Assembly (NCBI GenBank): GCA_024345305.1
Contig: BRON01000001.1
Location: forward strand, 2,046,001 to 2,110,000
Origin: Mrakia gelida
Lineage: Eukaryota > Basidiomycota > Tremellomycetes > Cystofilobasidiales > Mrakiaceae
Direction: 5' to 3'
Length of the DNA stretch: 64,000 nucleotides
Of this stretch, positions 34,708 through 45,640 are shown piece after piece (positions within the stretch are counted from its first letter, which is position 1; every line of letters starts with the position of its first letter). Below the pieces are notes generated by a model. That model did no database searches, had not been told where the DNA came from, and saw only the letters and a program-made list of their open reading frames with translations. A program made the translations under genes and the position numbers.

Positions 34708-37117
34708 TCAAAGCACCAGTTGCTGTTCGAAAAGAGGTTCAAGTATGAGTAGATGTGGTCAGCCTTTGAAGGGCAGGGGAAGGAATGTGTGAAGGGCGAA
34801 GAGAGAAACGAAACGCGACGACTCACCCTCTTTCTCGCCTCCCCCGCCCACTCCGTATCCGCCTCCAACTTCTCGGCCATCAGGACCTTCCAGTCCCTAC
34901 TGAGCCACTCCATCACCCTCTTGTTCATCGCATCCTGCCTCATCGCTTCCGGGATGAATCGCTCGTGAATCGTGATGGCCTTCCTGAGCGCGTCGATGAG
35001 CTCGTCGTCCGCGACGAGAGCGTCCTTTCGATCCGACTGAGGGACGTTGTAGACCTAAAAACGAAGAGAACCGCAGTCAGCGAAGAGGTCGAGAAAGGCA
35101 ATGAATGAAACAGGCGCGAAGGAGGACTGACGTGAGGTTCCGGGATGGCTCCGACGTGAGGATGTTGAGACCGAGCGATTCGGATCGTGCCGTCGTCCTC
35201 GAGGTGTGTTTTGATGGGGTTCAGGAAGGGAGTTCCGTAGCAGAGACCGTACTGAAGAAGGAGAGTAAGGGTTAGACGGGGCTCGAGCGAAGTCAAAAGG
35301 AGGAAAGAAACGAAGACGAACCCAGGGAGTTGGCTGTTTCGACGCGACGAGGGAAAGAAAGAGAGGGCGAGATCAGCTTCTCGAACAAGTCTTCAGCGGC
35401 TCGACGTAGACTCACACTGATAGGAGGATCTCTGAATGAGATGAAGGGATGGATATATAGGTCAGCTCAAGTCGATGCGAGGCAATTCGCGTCGAGACGA
35501 GACGAGGAAAGAAGCAAAAGGTCGAGCTCACCCAAGTCCAACAATCGCTAAACTCTGCCCGATCTCCCTCTCAAACTCCTCCTTTCCAAACGACGGGCCC
35601 GTCTTGAACGATCTCAAGTTCCTGATCCCAGGGAACACCTCTCCCTCGTTGAACGCGCTCACAAACTCGACGTCGAGTTCCTGAGCAGCTCGAACCCAAA
35701 CGTCGCGCGAGTAAGGGTAGAACTGGCCGGTGAAGAACTTGGAGAGCTTTCCGAGGATCCAGACTTGACGGGGACGAGACTCGGTGGGTACAAACTGTCG
35801 AGATAGGGGTGGACGGAGAAGAGATTGGAAGGTGAGCTCGAGGGAGGAGGACGACGACGAGAGAGCGAGCGAGCTCGACGCTCCTGAAGTCGAGAAGAGA
35901 AAGGAGACTGACCGGTCTCTTCATGCACTCATCCTCGATCGAGTAGCCGATGTAGGTGTTGTTCTGGTTCCTGATGTCCTCTGGTACGAGAGCCCACTCG
36001 GTGTGATCCTTGGGAAGAGGAGCGTCGCGTCCAAAGAACTGGGGATGAAGAGGTCCTGGATCGGCACTCCTCTAGGATTCCCGACCGACTTGAGGCAGTT
36101 TCCCTCCCAGTCGTGCCAGCATTCATTGTATTGGTTCTGTACGAACCGAGAGGAGGAGGGGGTGAGTCAGGTTGAGCAAGCTAAAAGCGGTCTGCGAGAC
36201 GGAAGAGGGAGGGAGATCGAATCGAACGAACAGCTGAGACGATCGTAGCTTTGATAAGGTCAGGGAACATGTTGTAGAATCCGACGACCTGATCCATCCC
36301 TCGAGCGAAGAGGTAGGTGACTCCGTTCTTGTCGAGCGTTTTGAGTCTGCGAAGAAGAAATGGGACGAAGAATCAGCTCTCGGGCCGGAGACAAGAAGAG
36401 GGAAGTTGGCTCGAGCTCACATCGACCTCGCGAAGATCCTCTCTCCTGGAACACCAACGTAAGCTTTCCGGTAATCTGCTTCCTCGAGGATAACGATCTT
36501 GTCTTGATTGGGGCTGGTGGAAGCGAGATGGACGAGAAGAAGGGTCAGCACGAGATGGTTTGGGGAGGGCGGGTTCGTTGGCGAGCAGACCAAAGACAAA
36601 CAGGCAAACTCACCCGCAAGACCGAGCAGCGAGACATCCGAGAAGTATCTTGAACGTGCGGTGGTTGTGGTCCTTCCAGGCGTTGACGTCGTCGCTCCTG
36701 GGAAGATGGGCGAAAGGAGAAGGGGGAAGTGGAGGAGGAGGGAGGAGGAACAAAGGTCAGCTCGAGCAAAAGGAAAAGACGTCAACGAAGGGCTGGACCT
36801 CTTGCTCGTTTCGACTTTCTACCCCTCCCAAATTACGGATGAGGTAGTACCTCGACCTCGATCATAAGAGCCTATACGAGCCCGAAGAGCTTCGAGCAGA
36901 AACACGAAAGAAGGACTCACTGAGGCCCTCCGGCTGTATAACTCTGCTGCAGCCTCGTCCCCGACACCAGCAGCTCCTCCTCTGCCACATCACGTCTTTC
37001 AAAGTCTATCTGATCCCTGAGGCATGCTTCTAAGGCTGCATTCCTCGAGAGGAACATTCCGAATCCTAGTATGGCGGCGAGAACGAGCAACACTCGCGTT
37101 GAAGTCGTTCTCCTCAT
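34708..37117 (-). CDS. GT18-family glycosyltransferase (MGAT5-like), type II membrane
   Basis: Minus strand, MRRTTSTRVLLVLAAILGF at 37117, a short cytosolic tail with one signal anchor; stop TGA at 34710-34708. The lumenal part contains DDVNAWKDHNHRTFKILLG, DKIVILEEADYRKAYVGVP, NGVTYLFARGMDQVVGFYNM, NQYNECWHDWEGNCL, IPQFFGRDAPLPKDHTEW, ESRPRQVWILGKLSKFF, and near the C-terminus YGLCYGTPFLNPI ... RSQHPHVGAIPEPHVYNV. The last block parallels the MGAT5 donor-site region (GTPFLNPK ... SQHPY ... GRPHVWTV). MGAT5 adds beta-1,6-GlcNAc to N-glycans in the Golgi; fungal relatives have no settled substrate. This is the first of four neighbouring glycosyltransferase candidates. It shares its 560-bp upstream region with the next one. 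The final exon after EARKR is very short (QLVL) and less certain. Confidence 0.72.
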
Positions 37118-37680
37118 GGTTGACGGGCGAGACGAGCAGGAGCGGGAGGGGGAGGCGGGGAGAGAACGAGTGAAGAGGGCAGCTTGAGTCCAGCTGAGTG
37201 GGTATCGGAGTGGAAGGGGAGGGGAGTTAGAGGAGGGGACGGAGTAGAGAAGGGATGGGAAGGGAGGAAGGAAGGGTGAATGGCCGTTTGAGGTTCAAGC
37301 TCATCAAAAGAGATCGACCGCCCGTCGCCTTTTACTTCCCTTGTCCCTTCTCCTCTTTCCTACCCAACAAAGCCCTTTCCAACTACTTCACGTCCTTTGG
37401 GGCTTTCACTGGCTCTTCTCGATCGAACTGGAGGCGCAGAGGGAAGGTTTTGAGGGGGGGAAGGGGGTCAAGAAAGAGCCGAACAAGAAACGGCCTGGGG
37501 ACGCGCGGGAGGCTCGATCCCTCACCCTCAGGCTGGGAAAAACGAAACGCCTCTCTCCCACCCTTCCCTCTTTGTTTCTCCCTTCCCTCTGAAATAAACG
37601 TGGAAGTCTTCAAACCTCAACGTCAACCTACCCTCCTCCTTCCTTCTCTTCTTCCCTCCCTCGTTCGTATCTCGGAACAA
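37118..37680. promoter_or_regulatory. Divergent promoter region between two glycosyltransferase genes
   Basis: About 560 bases separate the MGAT5-like start from the ATG at 37681. Just before 37681 is the CTTCCTTC-type pyrimidine tract typical of start regions here. A plus-strand frame opens at 37255 but lacks conserved content. Shared regulation of the pair is inferred from layout only. Confidence 0.4.
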
Positions 37681-38490
37681 ATGACGGTTCGGCTCCCACC
37701 TCGTTTCTGGCTCGGAGGGTTGCTGCTGCTCGCTCTCGTCTTGCTTCAGTTCGGCGGCGGGTCTTTGTGGTCTTCAGGAGGAGCACGCGCGGGAGGAGGA
37801 CATCGCGGGAAGTACGACAAGTTCAAGAACGAGCGTGTTCTAGTAGCGACCAGCTTCGGAGCTCACGATGGTAGGTTATCGTTATCTTCTCGCTTCCCTC
37901 GCAAACCAAATACTCTCCTGTCTTCGGTGCCTCGCTCGTTCCTTCCCCTATCTTCCTTCGAAGCTCGAGCTCACCTCCTCCCTTCCTTCCTTCCTTCCTC
38001 CCCTCCCGTCCCTCCTCTTCCTCAGATGTCTACGCCTCCCTCGTGGACACGCTCGAGGACCTCCTCCTGCCTCCTCCAAGCTCGCGGCCCTCTCCTCCAG
38101 CAAACTCCGACCTCGACGCTCCTTCTCCTCCCGTTCGCATCCACGGCTTCGGACTTCGATACGATTGACTCGAGTGGCGGAAGAGCTCGGAATATACACC
38201 TCTCCAGGAGCTCTCTAGTTCACCAGGCAGCAAACTCTCGCAGCCGTAGACGGTGGGTGGGAAGGCAAAGGCGCCGATGTCGTGGTCTTCGGGACGTGCG
38301 AGGTTGAGTGAGCTCTTTCGTCCCCTTTCTTCCCTCCCTCGACTCTCAGGAGCTCATCGTGTTCATCGTTGCCCTTGAAACAGCATGAAGGTATACTCGG
38401 AGGACTTGTGGAAGATCTGGCTCGCTCGTCCAGCAGATCGAAAGTTCGCTCTGGTGTGCATCGTTCGTGAGTCCCTTCCCTCTCCCTCTC

Positions 38491-38521
<31 letters not shown>

Positions 38522-40326
38522 CTCGTCCCCTGAGCTCAAAACTCACACCTCCTCGCTTCACACAGACAACGCCAAAGATTCGGATGGGCTGAGAAGTACA
38601 GCGGGGATTGGGCGAGAGCGGGAGTCTTCAGGGTGTTGCCAATCTCAGAACAGTTCGTTCGAGCTCAACTTCCTTTCCTCCTTCTCGTCTCGAGCTCACC
38701 TCCGCCTTCCTTTTACCTTACAGCGTCGCCAATGCTCAACGAAAGAACTTGGTACGTCTCTTTCTTCATCGCTCTTACACTCCTCTCGAGCCTCTCCAGC
38801 TCGAGCGAGGCTCGGCTTGTGAACCTCGAGCTCACCAAACTCTCTCCCTCCCTGTTCGAACAGATCGAGTTCGCCGACGCTCCAGACCGTTACACCTCGG
38901 CTACTCCCACGTGCCCGTCGAAGCTCACATCCCTATCCTTCCCATTGAGCGTTGGTCGGGTTTCAACGCTCACGGGAAGCACACAGGATAGTATATCTTC
39001 TCGCTCGACGGGGACGGATTGGGTGAGTTGAGGACGGATGTGAGCGAGATCGAGGGAGGAGTGCTGGATATGACTTGGGGGAGGAGGGATGGGAAGCTGC
39101 TGAGGGATGTTTGCATTCAGGGGAACTTCGAGGTGAGTCAACATCTGCAAGGCGAAAGGGCAGGATGGAGAGGAAGAAAGGGAGGCAGGGACGTCGAGCT
39201 GACCTCGACGCGTTCTCTCTTTTGTTCGCTCGTTCGCGCAGGCTAGTCGAAGGAACTACGCTGTCATCTTTGCAGATCTCGAGGCTGAGTTGGATCGTGA
39301 GTCTTTCGCTTCCACCATCAACCTCTCTCTCTCTCTCTCTCTGTTTCCTCTCCTACCTCACTTGCTCGCGTGCGTCTCGTCTCGTTCGGCTCACTTCATC
39401 TCCCCTCTCCTCCTCTTCTTCCCCTCAATCAGTCGACCCCTCCAGCTGGGGCTACCTCCCCCTCAGCTCCCTTTCTCCCTGCCAACGGCGACAACTTCCT
39501 TCTCCATCTCGCAGGAAACGGAGAAGAGGATTTCATCCCCGCTCGACTTCAGCACGTCGTCCTCATCCACAAGGCTCTCAGCTACCCAGACTTCTTCAGT
39601 CTGATTGGAAGTATGGATATCATGCTTCCTGCGTTCACGGCCTACGGAGGATGTGAGTTCCTTGAAACCGAATCCGCACGAACGAAGAGGAACGGAGCCG
39701 CGCGCGTCGTTGATTGTTCGGTGGACATTTCGCTTTCGCCGCTGACCATTTTGCATGGTCTCTTCCTCGACGCTCACAGACTACGATCGACAAGCTTCCT
39801 CGACTGTTGCGATGGCTATGCAGTGCGAGGTTCGTTCCTTCTTGTCTCCTCCTCTCGCTCGCCACCCATCGCTCGTTGGGAAAGCTGTTCGACGTTTTTC
39901 GAGCTCACGCCGGTCCTCCCCCCCCTCTCTCTCTTCTCTCTCTCTCTCTCTCTCCACCAGACCCCCCTCCTCGTCACCCCTCGAATCTTCGAAGCCTACT
40001 CCTACCTCACCCCCCAAACAACCGTCATCCGCCCCCAATCCATCTCCGAAGTCTCAGCCCTCAAAATCCATCGAACCTCCCGCTTCTCCCACCCAGCTCT
40101 CGGCTACCACACCGACCACGAGCGCTCGCACGACGATGTTACGGGGCTTACCTTGCAGAAGGGAATCGATGGAGCGGTGGTGGTGGAGCACGAAGGGGTG
40201 AGGAAGGAGGCGGAGGAGATGATCGCGAGAGGGTGGACGACGAGTGAAAAGGAGTGGAGGAGGTTTAAGAAGGGGATCAGGGAGAAGAATAGGGAGGTTT
40301 CCAGGAGGATGGTTTTGGATTATTAG
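37681..40326 (+). pseudogene. Disrupted fungal glycosyltransferase-like gene, type II membrane
   Basis: Begins MTVRLPPRFWLGGLLLLALV (signal anchor) at 37681; ends VLDY, TAG 40324-40326. Recognisable pieces in order: NERVLVATSFGAHD|DVYASL, RVAEELGIY, GADVVVFGTCEVD, MKVYSEDLWKIWLARPADRK, RFGWAEKYSGDWARAGVFRV, LGYSHVPVEAHIPILPIE, ASRRNYAVIFADLE, SSWGYLPL, ARLQHVVLIHKALSYPDFF, QASSTVAMAMQCE|TPLLVTP and HPALGYHTDHE. This order matches a basidiomycete glycosyltransferase-like family I remember, whose enzymology is unknown. Several joins fail: single-base frame breaks near 38160, 38572 and 38895, perhaps 39480, and in-frame TAG at 38216 and 38989. At 38572 and 38895 restoring a CCC run would restore frame. 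So it is either a decaying gene or a stretch with base-call errors. The 3' half from 39490 is intact. Confidence 0.62.
38470..38520. repeat. CTCCCT hexanucleotide tandem repeat
   Basis: About eight tandem (TCCCTC) units within an intron of the disrupted glycosyltransferase-like gene, in the polypyrimidine part of the intron. Confidence 0.8.
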
Positions 40327-40348
40327 AGTTGGTGAGATTCGGTTGGGT

Positions 40349-43040
40349 TTGAGCTCGTTCGTTTGCGTTTCTTCGTCGTTTTTGGGGGTCCTTTTCTCTC
40401 GTTCTTTTTGTCGCTCGCTCGGTTTCTTTCTGTAGATCATATGTTTCCCCTCCTGCATTAATCATCGCTCTCTGATATCGCATCTCTTGGCTTTCGCTTG
40501 TCGTTCGGTTCATGAGGGTGGGCACGAGGAGACGGTCGGACGAAACGAAACGAAAGCTGCGACGCGTCGACTCGCGCTCGACTGCTCTTTCTCTCTCGCT
40601 CACTTCCCTCAGGTCGACCAGCCACTCAGATCAGAACCAATAGATATATAAATAGATCGACTAAGAGAGACCAATAGATAAAATCGCGAGGCGGCAAATC
40701 TGATGGAAGCAAACGAAGTGAGGAACGAAAGACGGCTGGATGGTTGTACACGACGAACAGCTGAGAGACAGCTAGAACCCAAGAGATGAACGTTACGAGA
40801 TGGCGAAGAATAGATAGTGGATGCCAGATTCCAGATGGTAGAAGTACAAAAGTGACGAGAAAGAGCAGAGGAGAGCGGCCGAAGGAAGAGAGTCGTCGTC
40901 GTCGCTGCGAGCCGGAAAGAAGAGGGGAGTCAGAACGAGACGAGTGGTCGAGGTGACGAAGCAGAGCACTCACAAAGAGAGAGAGAGAGAGAGAGGGAGA
41001 GAGACGCAAGGATCATTGAAGGAGGAGCTTGCCTCCCATGGACTGAAAAACAAGCGACGCGACGCGAGGAGTCAGTCTCGAGCAACGCACGAGCGAAACG
41101 AAACGAAGCAAAGCTCACCATCGCGTCTCGGTCGTGAGCCATCGCTCTTCGATACTCGAGGAGGAGTCGGAACATGCTGGAGAAGAGGTCGGAGAAGCGA
41201 GGGAGTCAGTCAAAAGAGAAGGGGAGAAGTTGGGACGAGCCAGACGAGACCGAGCGAGATGCAGGACGACGACGCTCTGCCTTTTGATCTCGTCGACGGA
41301 CGAAAGAAAGAAAGGCGATAGGCCTCCCGGTCGTCGGAGAAGTTCAACTCACTATGCTTGCATATCAACCCAGCGCCAATTCTTCGCGACGAAGTCCAGT
41401 CCTGCCTCAGAGATGACCTTCCCGAGCGCCTCGTTCCCTTCCGAGACTCCTGGGGCGCCGATGAAGAAGGTGGAGGTGTCTGAGAAGGAAAGAAGGAGAA
41501 GAGGCAGAGGAAAGGTCAGCTTGAGGTCGAGTCGACGTCGAGACGAGACGAGACGAGACGAGACGTGGAGAAAAGAAGGTTGACTGACGGTAGAGATCCG
41601 TGAGGTCGAGGTTGACAGGGACGTAATGAAGCCAAGGCGTAAGCCATTCGGTGTTCCACTCGGGGTAGATGGTAATCTGGAGAAGAGCGAGCGAAGGTGA
41701 TGGGAAGTCAGTTTCGAGAGAGACGGACGCGTCGAAAGGGACGAGGAGGGCGAAAATGACCTTGAAGACGACCTGTCCGAGAGCGACGAGTCGACGGAAT
41801 CGAGAGGACCCTGGGAGGATATAGAGCTAGGTCAGTCGAGTATTCAAGGCAGAAAGGGGGACGCAGTAAGCTCACATCCGTTTCCATCGCTGAAGAAAGA
41901 AAGGTCGAGAGTCAGCTCTCCGCTTCGTCCACCGACTTCTCTCGCGCTCGAAAACTCACATATCCAAAGCGTATCGATACAACAGCGTCTCCTGAGGTGT
42001 AACGTATCCACCCAGCTTGATCTCATCCCTCATCTCGTCGCCTGAAACACCACCGAACCGACAACAGCAAGTCAGTCTCGTCGTCTCCCCTCCCTCGCAC
42101 CGTCTCGCTCGAACACTCACAAGTCCCATCGCTCTCCTGACACTGCGACACCGCCGTAATCCCCACATCGAAAAGATGCTCGTTCAGCTCCCTCGCATGA
42201 AGTCTCCTCATCGACACCTCCCTCGTAGCCTCGTCCCAGCCAGTCTCGACGAGCACGTCCGTGTGCGAATCTCCATGAGCGTTGGCGAGAGCGTTCAGTC
42301 GAACTCGATGACTGTTTCGCCAGTTAAAGTCGTTCTTCTTCTCGTAGTGCCCTCCCGTGGTGCTTCCTCGCCAGAAGACCTAAGCGAACGGGAACGAGGG
42401 AGGAGGGTCGTGGGGTTGGGGGGGAGGGGGTTGGGGAGGGAAAGAAAGTCAGCGAGAGAATCCTCAAAAAGGAAAACGAAACGCGAGCTCGAGCTCTCGG
42501 ACTGACCTTGTTGTTGGTCTTCTCCTCCCAGGAGGTGACTCCGCTCGTCTTGTTCTGGAAGGCGACCATGGGAGCCATGAGGATCTGAGGCGACTGAGCG
42601 ATCTTGGAGAGAACGAACTGAGGGTGAAGTTTGGGCGTTCGGACTTGGTTTCGAGCGTAGGAGGCGTGGTAAGGGACGATGGAAGGGTTGTCTGCGAGGC
42701 GGGAGTGGGGTGGGGGGAAGGGGGGGAAGGCGACGTGTCTAGATCAGCGAAGAGAAAGGAGAGGAAAGGTGAGAGTGGGGAGTGAAAGAGGAGGGAGACG
42801 AACGACAGAAATCGAAGGACTTGGTGGGGTTCTTGATGAAGGAAAGGGGAGAGACGATGGCTGTGGGAGACGAACGAAACGAGCGAACGAGAAGACGAGC
42901 TCTGATCAGCTCGCGGATTCTTTCACGAGCGAGCGAGGGAGGCGAAGAAGTCGGGAACTCATCACTCACGTTTCTCGCTGAAGTCATCTCGTTCCGAGAA
43001 GATAGCAGCCTCCTTGAAAGGTTTCCTATCCGAGAGCGAT
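40349..43040. repeat. Donor copy of a 2.69-kb direct duplication
   Basis: This block recurs at 50714-53405 with a constant offset of 10,365, and every open frame in one copy has an equal-length, identical partner in the other, so the copies look identical by eye. It begins in the 3' flank of the upstream gene and ends inside an exon of the GT90 gene, so neither edge is a gene boundary. It holds the 3' flank and the last nine or so exons and introns of that gene. The edges show no terminal inverted repeats. Confidence 0.95.
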
Positions 43041-44736
43041 CTCCACGAACAGGCCTCTGCGAGACGCGCGAAACCACAAAACGAATCAGCACGCGCCGTT
43101 GACTTCGTCTCGTTCGAGCAGAGCGAAGCAAAGAAGGAGGCTCACTCAGCAACCCATCAGCCATAGCACCCTTCCGAGACGTATCCTCCATCACCTTGAG
43201 CTGCTCTTGATCGATGTCTGCGGAGTCGTATGAACGAAGGAGGCGCGGGTCAGCTTTCCTCGTTCGCGAAGCTCGACCAACCCAAAACGAAGACGAGCAC
43301 GAGACTCACGAGCCCCTCGTTCCGCCAACCCCATCATCCGATTCCTAAACTCCTCCCCCATGATCCTCGACCCAAGATCGTGATCCGACACACTGAGCTT
43401 AACGAGTCCGTCGTCTCCTCCCACCTCTCCGAGCGACCCCTCCCCTTCTCCAAAGTCGGCAGGGAGGAACTGACGGAACCCGTCGCTGCAAAGCGACGAC
43501 GACGAACGGACGAGCGGAAGGAGTCAGCTTCGGGCTTCGGCGGGTGGGTTGCGCTTGAGGAAGAGAAAGAGGGGAGCCGGAACGACTCACAGCAACTTCG
43601 ACATCTCCAACGCTCGATTCGACTTGATCCTCTCTCCGTTGATGTTGACAGGCTCTTCTCGGCGGACTTGGAGCTCGTAGGAGAACCCTTCCTTGGTGAG
43701 GAGCTGGTTCAGGCGAGAGCCGAGAAAGACGGGGTCGAGAGCGAGGAAGGGAGTGATGGAGGTGTGGATTTGGTCGTACTGCATCAAAACGAGACGACAA
43801 TGGTCAGCTCAGCTCGATGTAAAGGACTCGAGCAGGAGAAGGAGACAAGAGAGATGAAGATGATAACGTACGTCATCGACCTGGGGCAAAGAAGAGAGAG
43901 AGAGAGGAAGGTGGGAGAGGGAGATCAGCACTCTGTCGGGAGGGAGGGAACGACGCGAAGGACGAGAAAGAGGGTGGAAGGAAGAGCGAGCTCACAATCA
44001 TAACGTCGTTCGCTCTCGCAAACTTCCACCAGGCGTCGAATCCTCGTGGAGGGGAGCGACCGTATCGTATCTTGTAGGTCTCCACGGCTTGCTCTCTGCA
44101 TGCGTCGAAGGCGAAGAGGGAGAGGGTGTGAGATCAAAGGGAAGGAAGGAGGCAGGGCGAGAGTCGAGCTCACAGCGTTTTGCTTTGCCTGTACGAGACG
44201 ACGAGGGCAGAAAGTCAGCAAGATTTTCACCATTCTGAGTAGAGTGGAGAGTTGAGGGCTTACCTAGCGAGCTGGCTATCCCACTTGAGCTTTGCATCCT
44301 CCATCAGTTTCCTTTGAATGAGAACGAGGGAAGGGCAAAGGTCAGCTTCGCCCACCCCTTCCCTTTTTTCTCGTTGATCTCACCTGATAGGATGCCCCCC
44401 TTCCTTCCATTCCCTCTCTCCTACGGTAACACTCCCATCCGCTCCCTCGTGCAGCCAATGTGGCAGCTCAGGCTTCTTCTTCTTCAAGAGCTCCGTCTCC
44501 TCGAGTGACGGCGAGGATGCGAACGGAGGGAACAGGTGAGGAGTAGGAAGTCTCGGTAAGCTCGGGAGGTGAAAGGTGGGTGCAGGGAGTCGAAGGAGGT
44601 AGAGGATAGCGAGGAGGACGAGACCGATGAAGACTTGACGACGGTTTGGGCGAGGGAGGCGGCTGTAGTAGTAGCGGGAGCGAGCGAAGGAGGAGGGAGG
44701 AGGAGGGTGGGTTCGGGAGGAGGAGAACGACTTCAT
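41013..44736 (-). CDS. GT90/Cap10-family glycosyltransferase (beta-1,2-xylosyltransferase-like)
   Basis: Minus strand, [20 protein letters not shown] at 44736 with an anchor segment [14 protein letters not shown]; stop TGA at 41015-41013 after MGGKLLLQ. About sixteen exons, ~600 residues. Family landmarks: [94 protein letters not shown] (the donor-site WRGS block), [13 protein letters not shown] and [18 protein letters not shown]. PPxGFDxW and FWRGSTTG are hallmarks of GT90, which includes the Cryptococcus xylosyltransferase Cxt1 and capsule protein Cap10. A Golgi role in adding xylose to protein or lipid glycans is the family-based expectation. An upstream in-frame extension exists but the anchor fits this start. 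Its 3' part is duplicated elsewhere in the window. Confidence 0.85.
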
Positions 44737-45640
44737 TCGGGCATGAGGTTTGCCGTTGTTCCATTGCGGTAAAGGGGTGAAGGACACCTTGGCGGAGACC
44801 TGAGGAGTGGGAGAGGAAGAGAAAAGGTCAGCGAGAGAAGGTGGAGAAACAGGAACGGAGGGGAGAGAGCGGAGAGGAACGAACTGAAGCTCGCATCGAA
44901 GAGCGAGGAACCCGACGGGAAGGGAAGACCTGGAGATTCCGGAAGGGGGTCCGTTCAGATAGGGAGGGAGGTGGTGTTGGTGAAGGTTGGAAAGGAGTGA
45001 AGCTGAGCTGAGCGTCGAAAGATGGACGACGCGTCGACGATGAAAGGGAAGCGAGCGAAGATGTTGGTTTGGAGGGTGAAGCTGAAAGCGAGCCAGACGA
45101 CGGATCTTTGCCTTGTATTTGGTTTTGGAACACTCTCCCTTTCGGTTACGATCAGCCTCCAACAGGGTTCGCTTGGGGTAGAAGGCGAAAAAACGAGGGT
45201 TCAGATCGGACGGAGAAAGCAGATCGAAGGAATCGAAGCTAGGCGCGTCTCCCCGTCCTTCGTTCCCCTTCCCTCGGTCCTGAGAAGCTTTTCCTCCAAC
45301 TGGACCAAGTGCCTCCACCTCGAGCGCCATGAAAGCAAGGCCATTTTGGGCTCAAGAAGTTCTACCTGTAGATAAGTCGCGTCTTGTTCGCTTCCCTTGT
45401 TTGTCCAACGCTTTGTCTGAGTCGTCTGAACCTTCTCCATGCCTCGTCCCCGCGTCGTTCCCTCGCGCTCCTCCCGCAAAGAGGCGCATAAAGCGCTGCT
45501 CCCCTTGCGAATCTTGGCTTTAGAGGCAGAGCCCCCTTTGTGCCCATCAAATTGCGGGAGGGGGGGAAAGCAAAAGGCAAAGGGAAGGAAGGCAGCTCAA
45601 CCTCAACGAAAGCCCACCACCCTCCTTTCCACCAACGACG
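44737..45640. promoter_or_regulatory. Divergent promoter region, GT90 / O-fucosyltransferase-like
   Basis: About 900 bases between two start codons. A minus-strand frame continues upstream of the GT90 ATG (to about 45330) but loses coding character. GACGCGTCGACGA lies near 45028. Codon bias and motifs give no support for another gene. Confidence 0.4.

Noticed and set aside
38470..38520. CRISPR-like array
   Set aside because: Simple tandem hexamers with no spacers, inside an intron of a eukaryotic gene.
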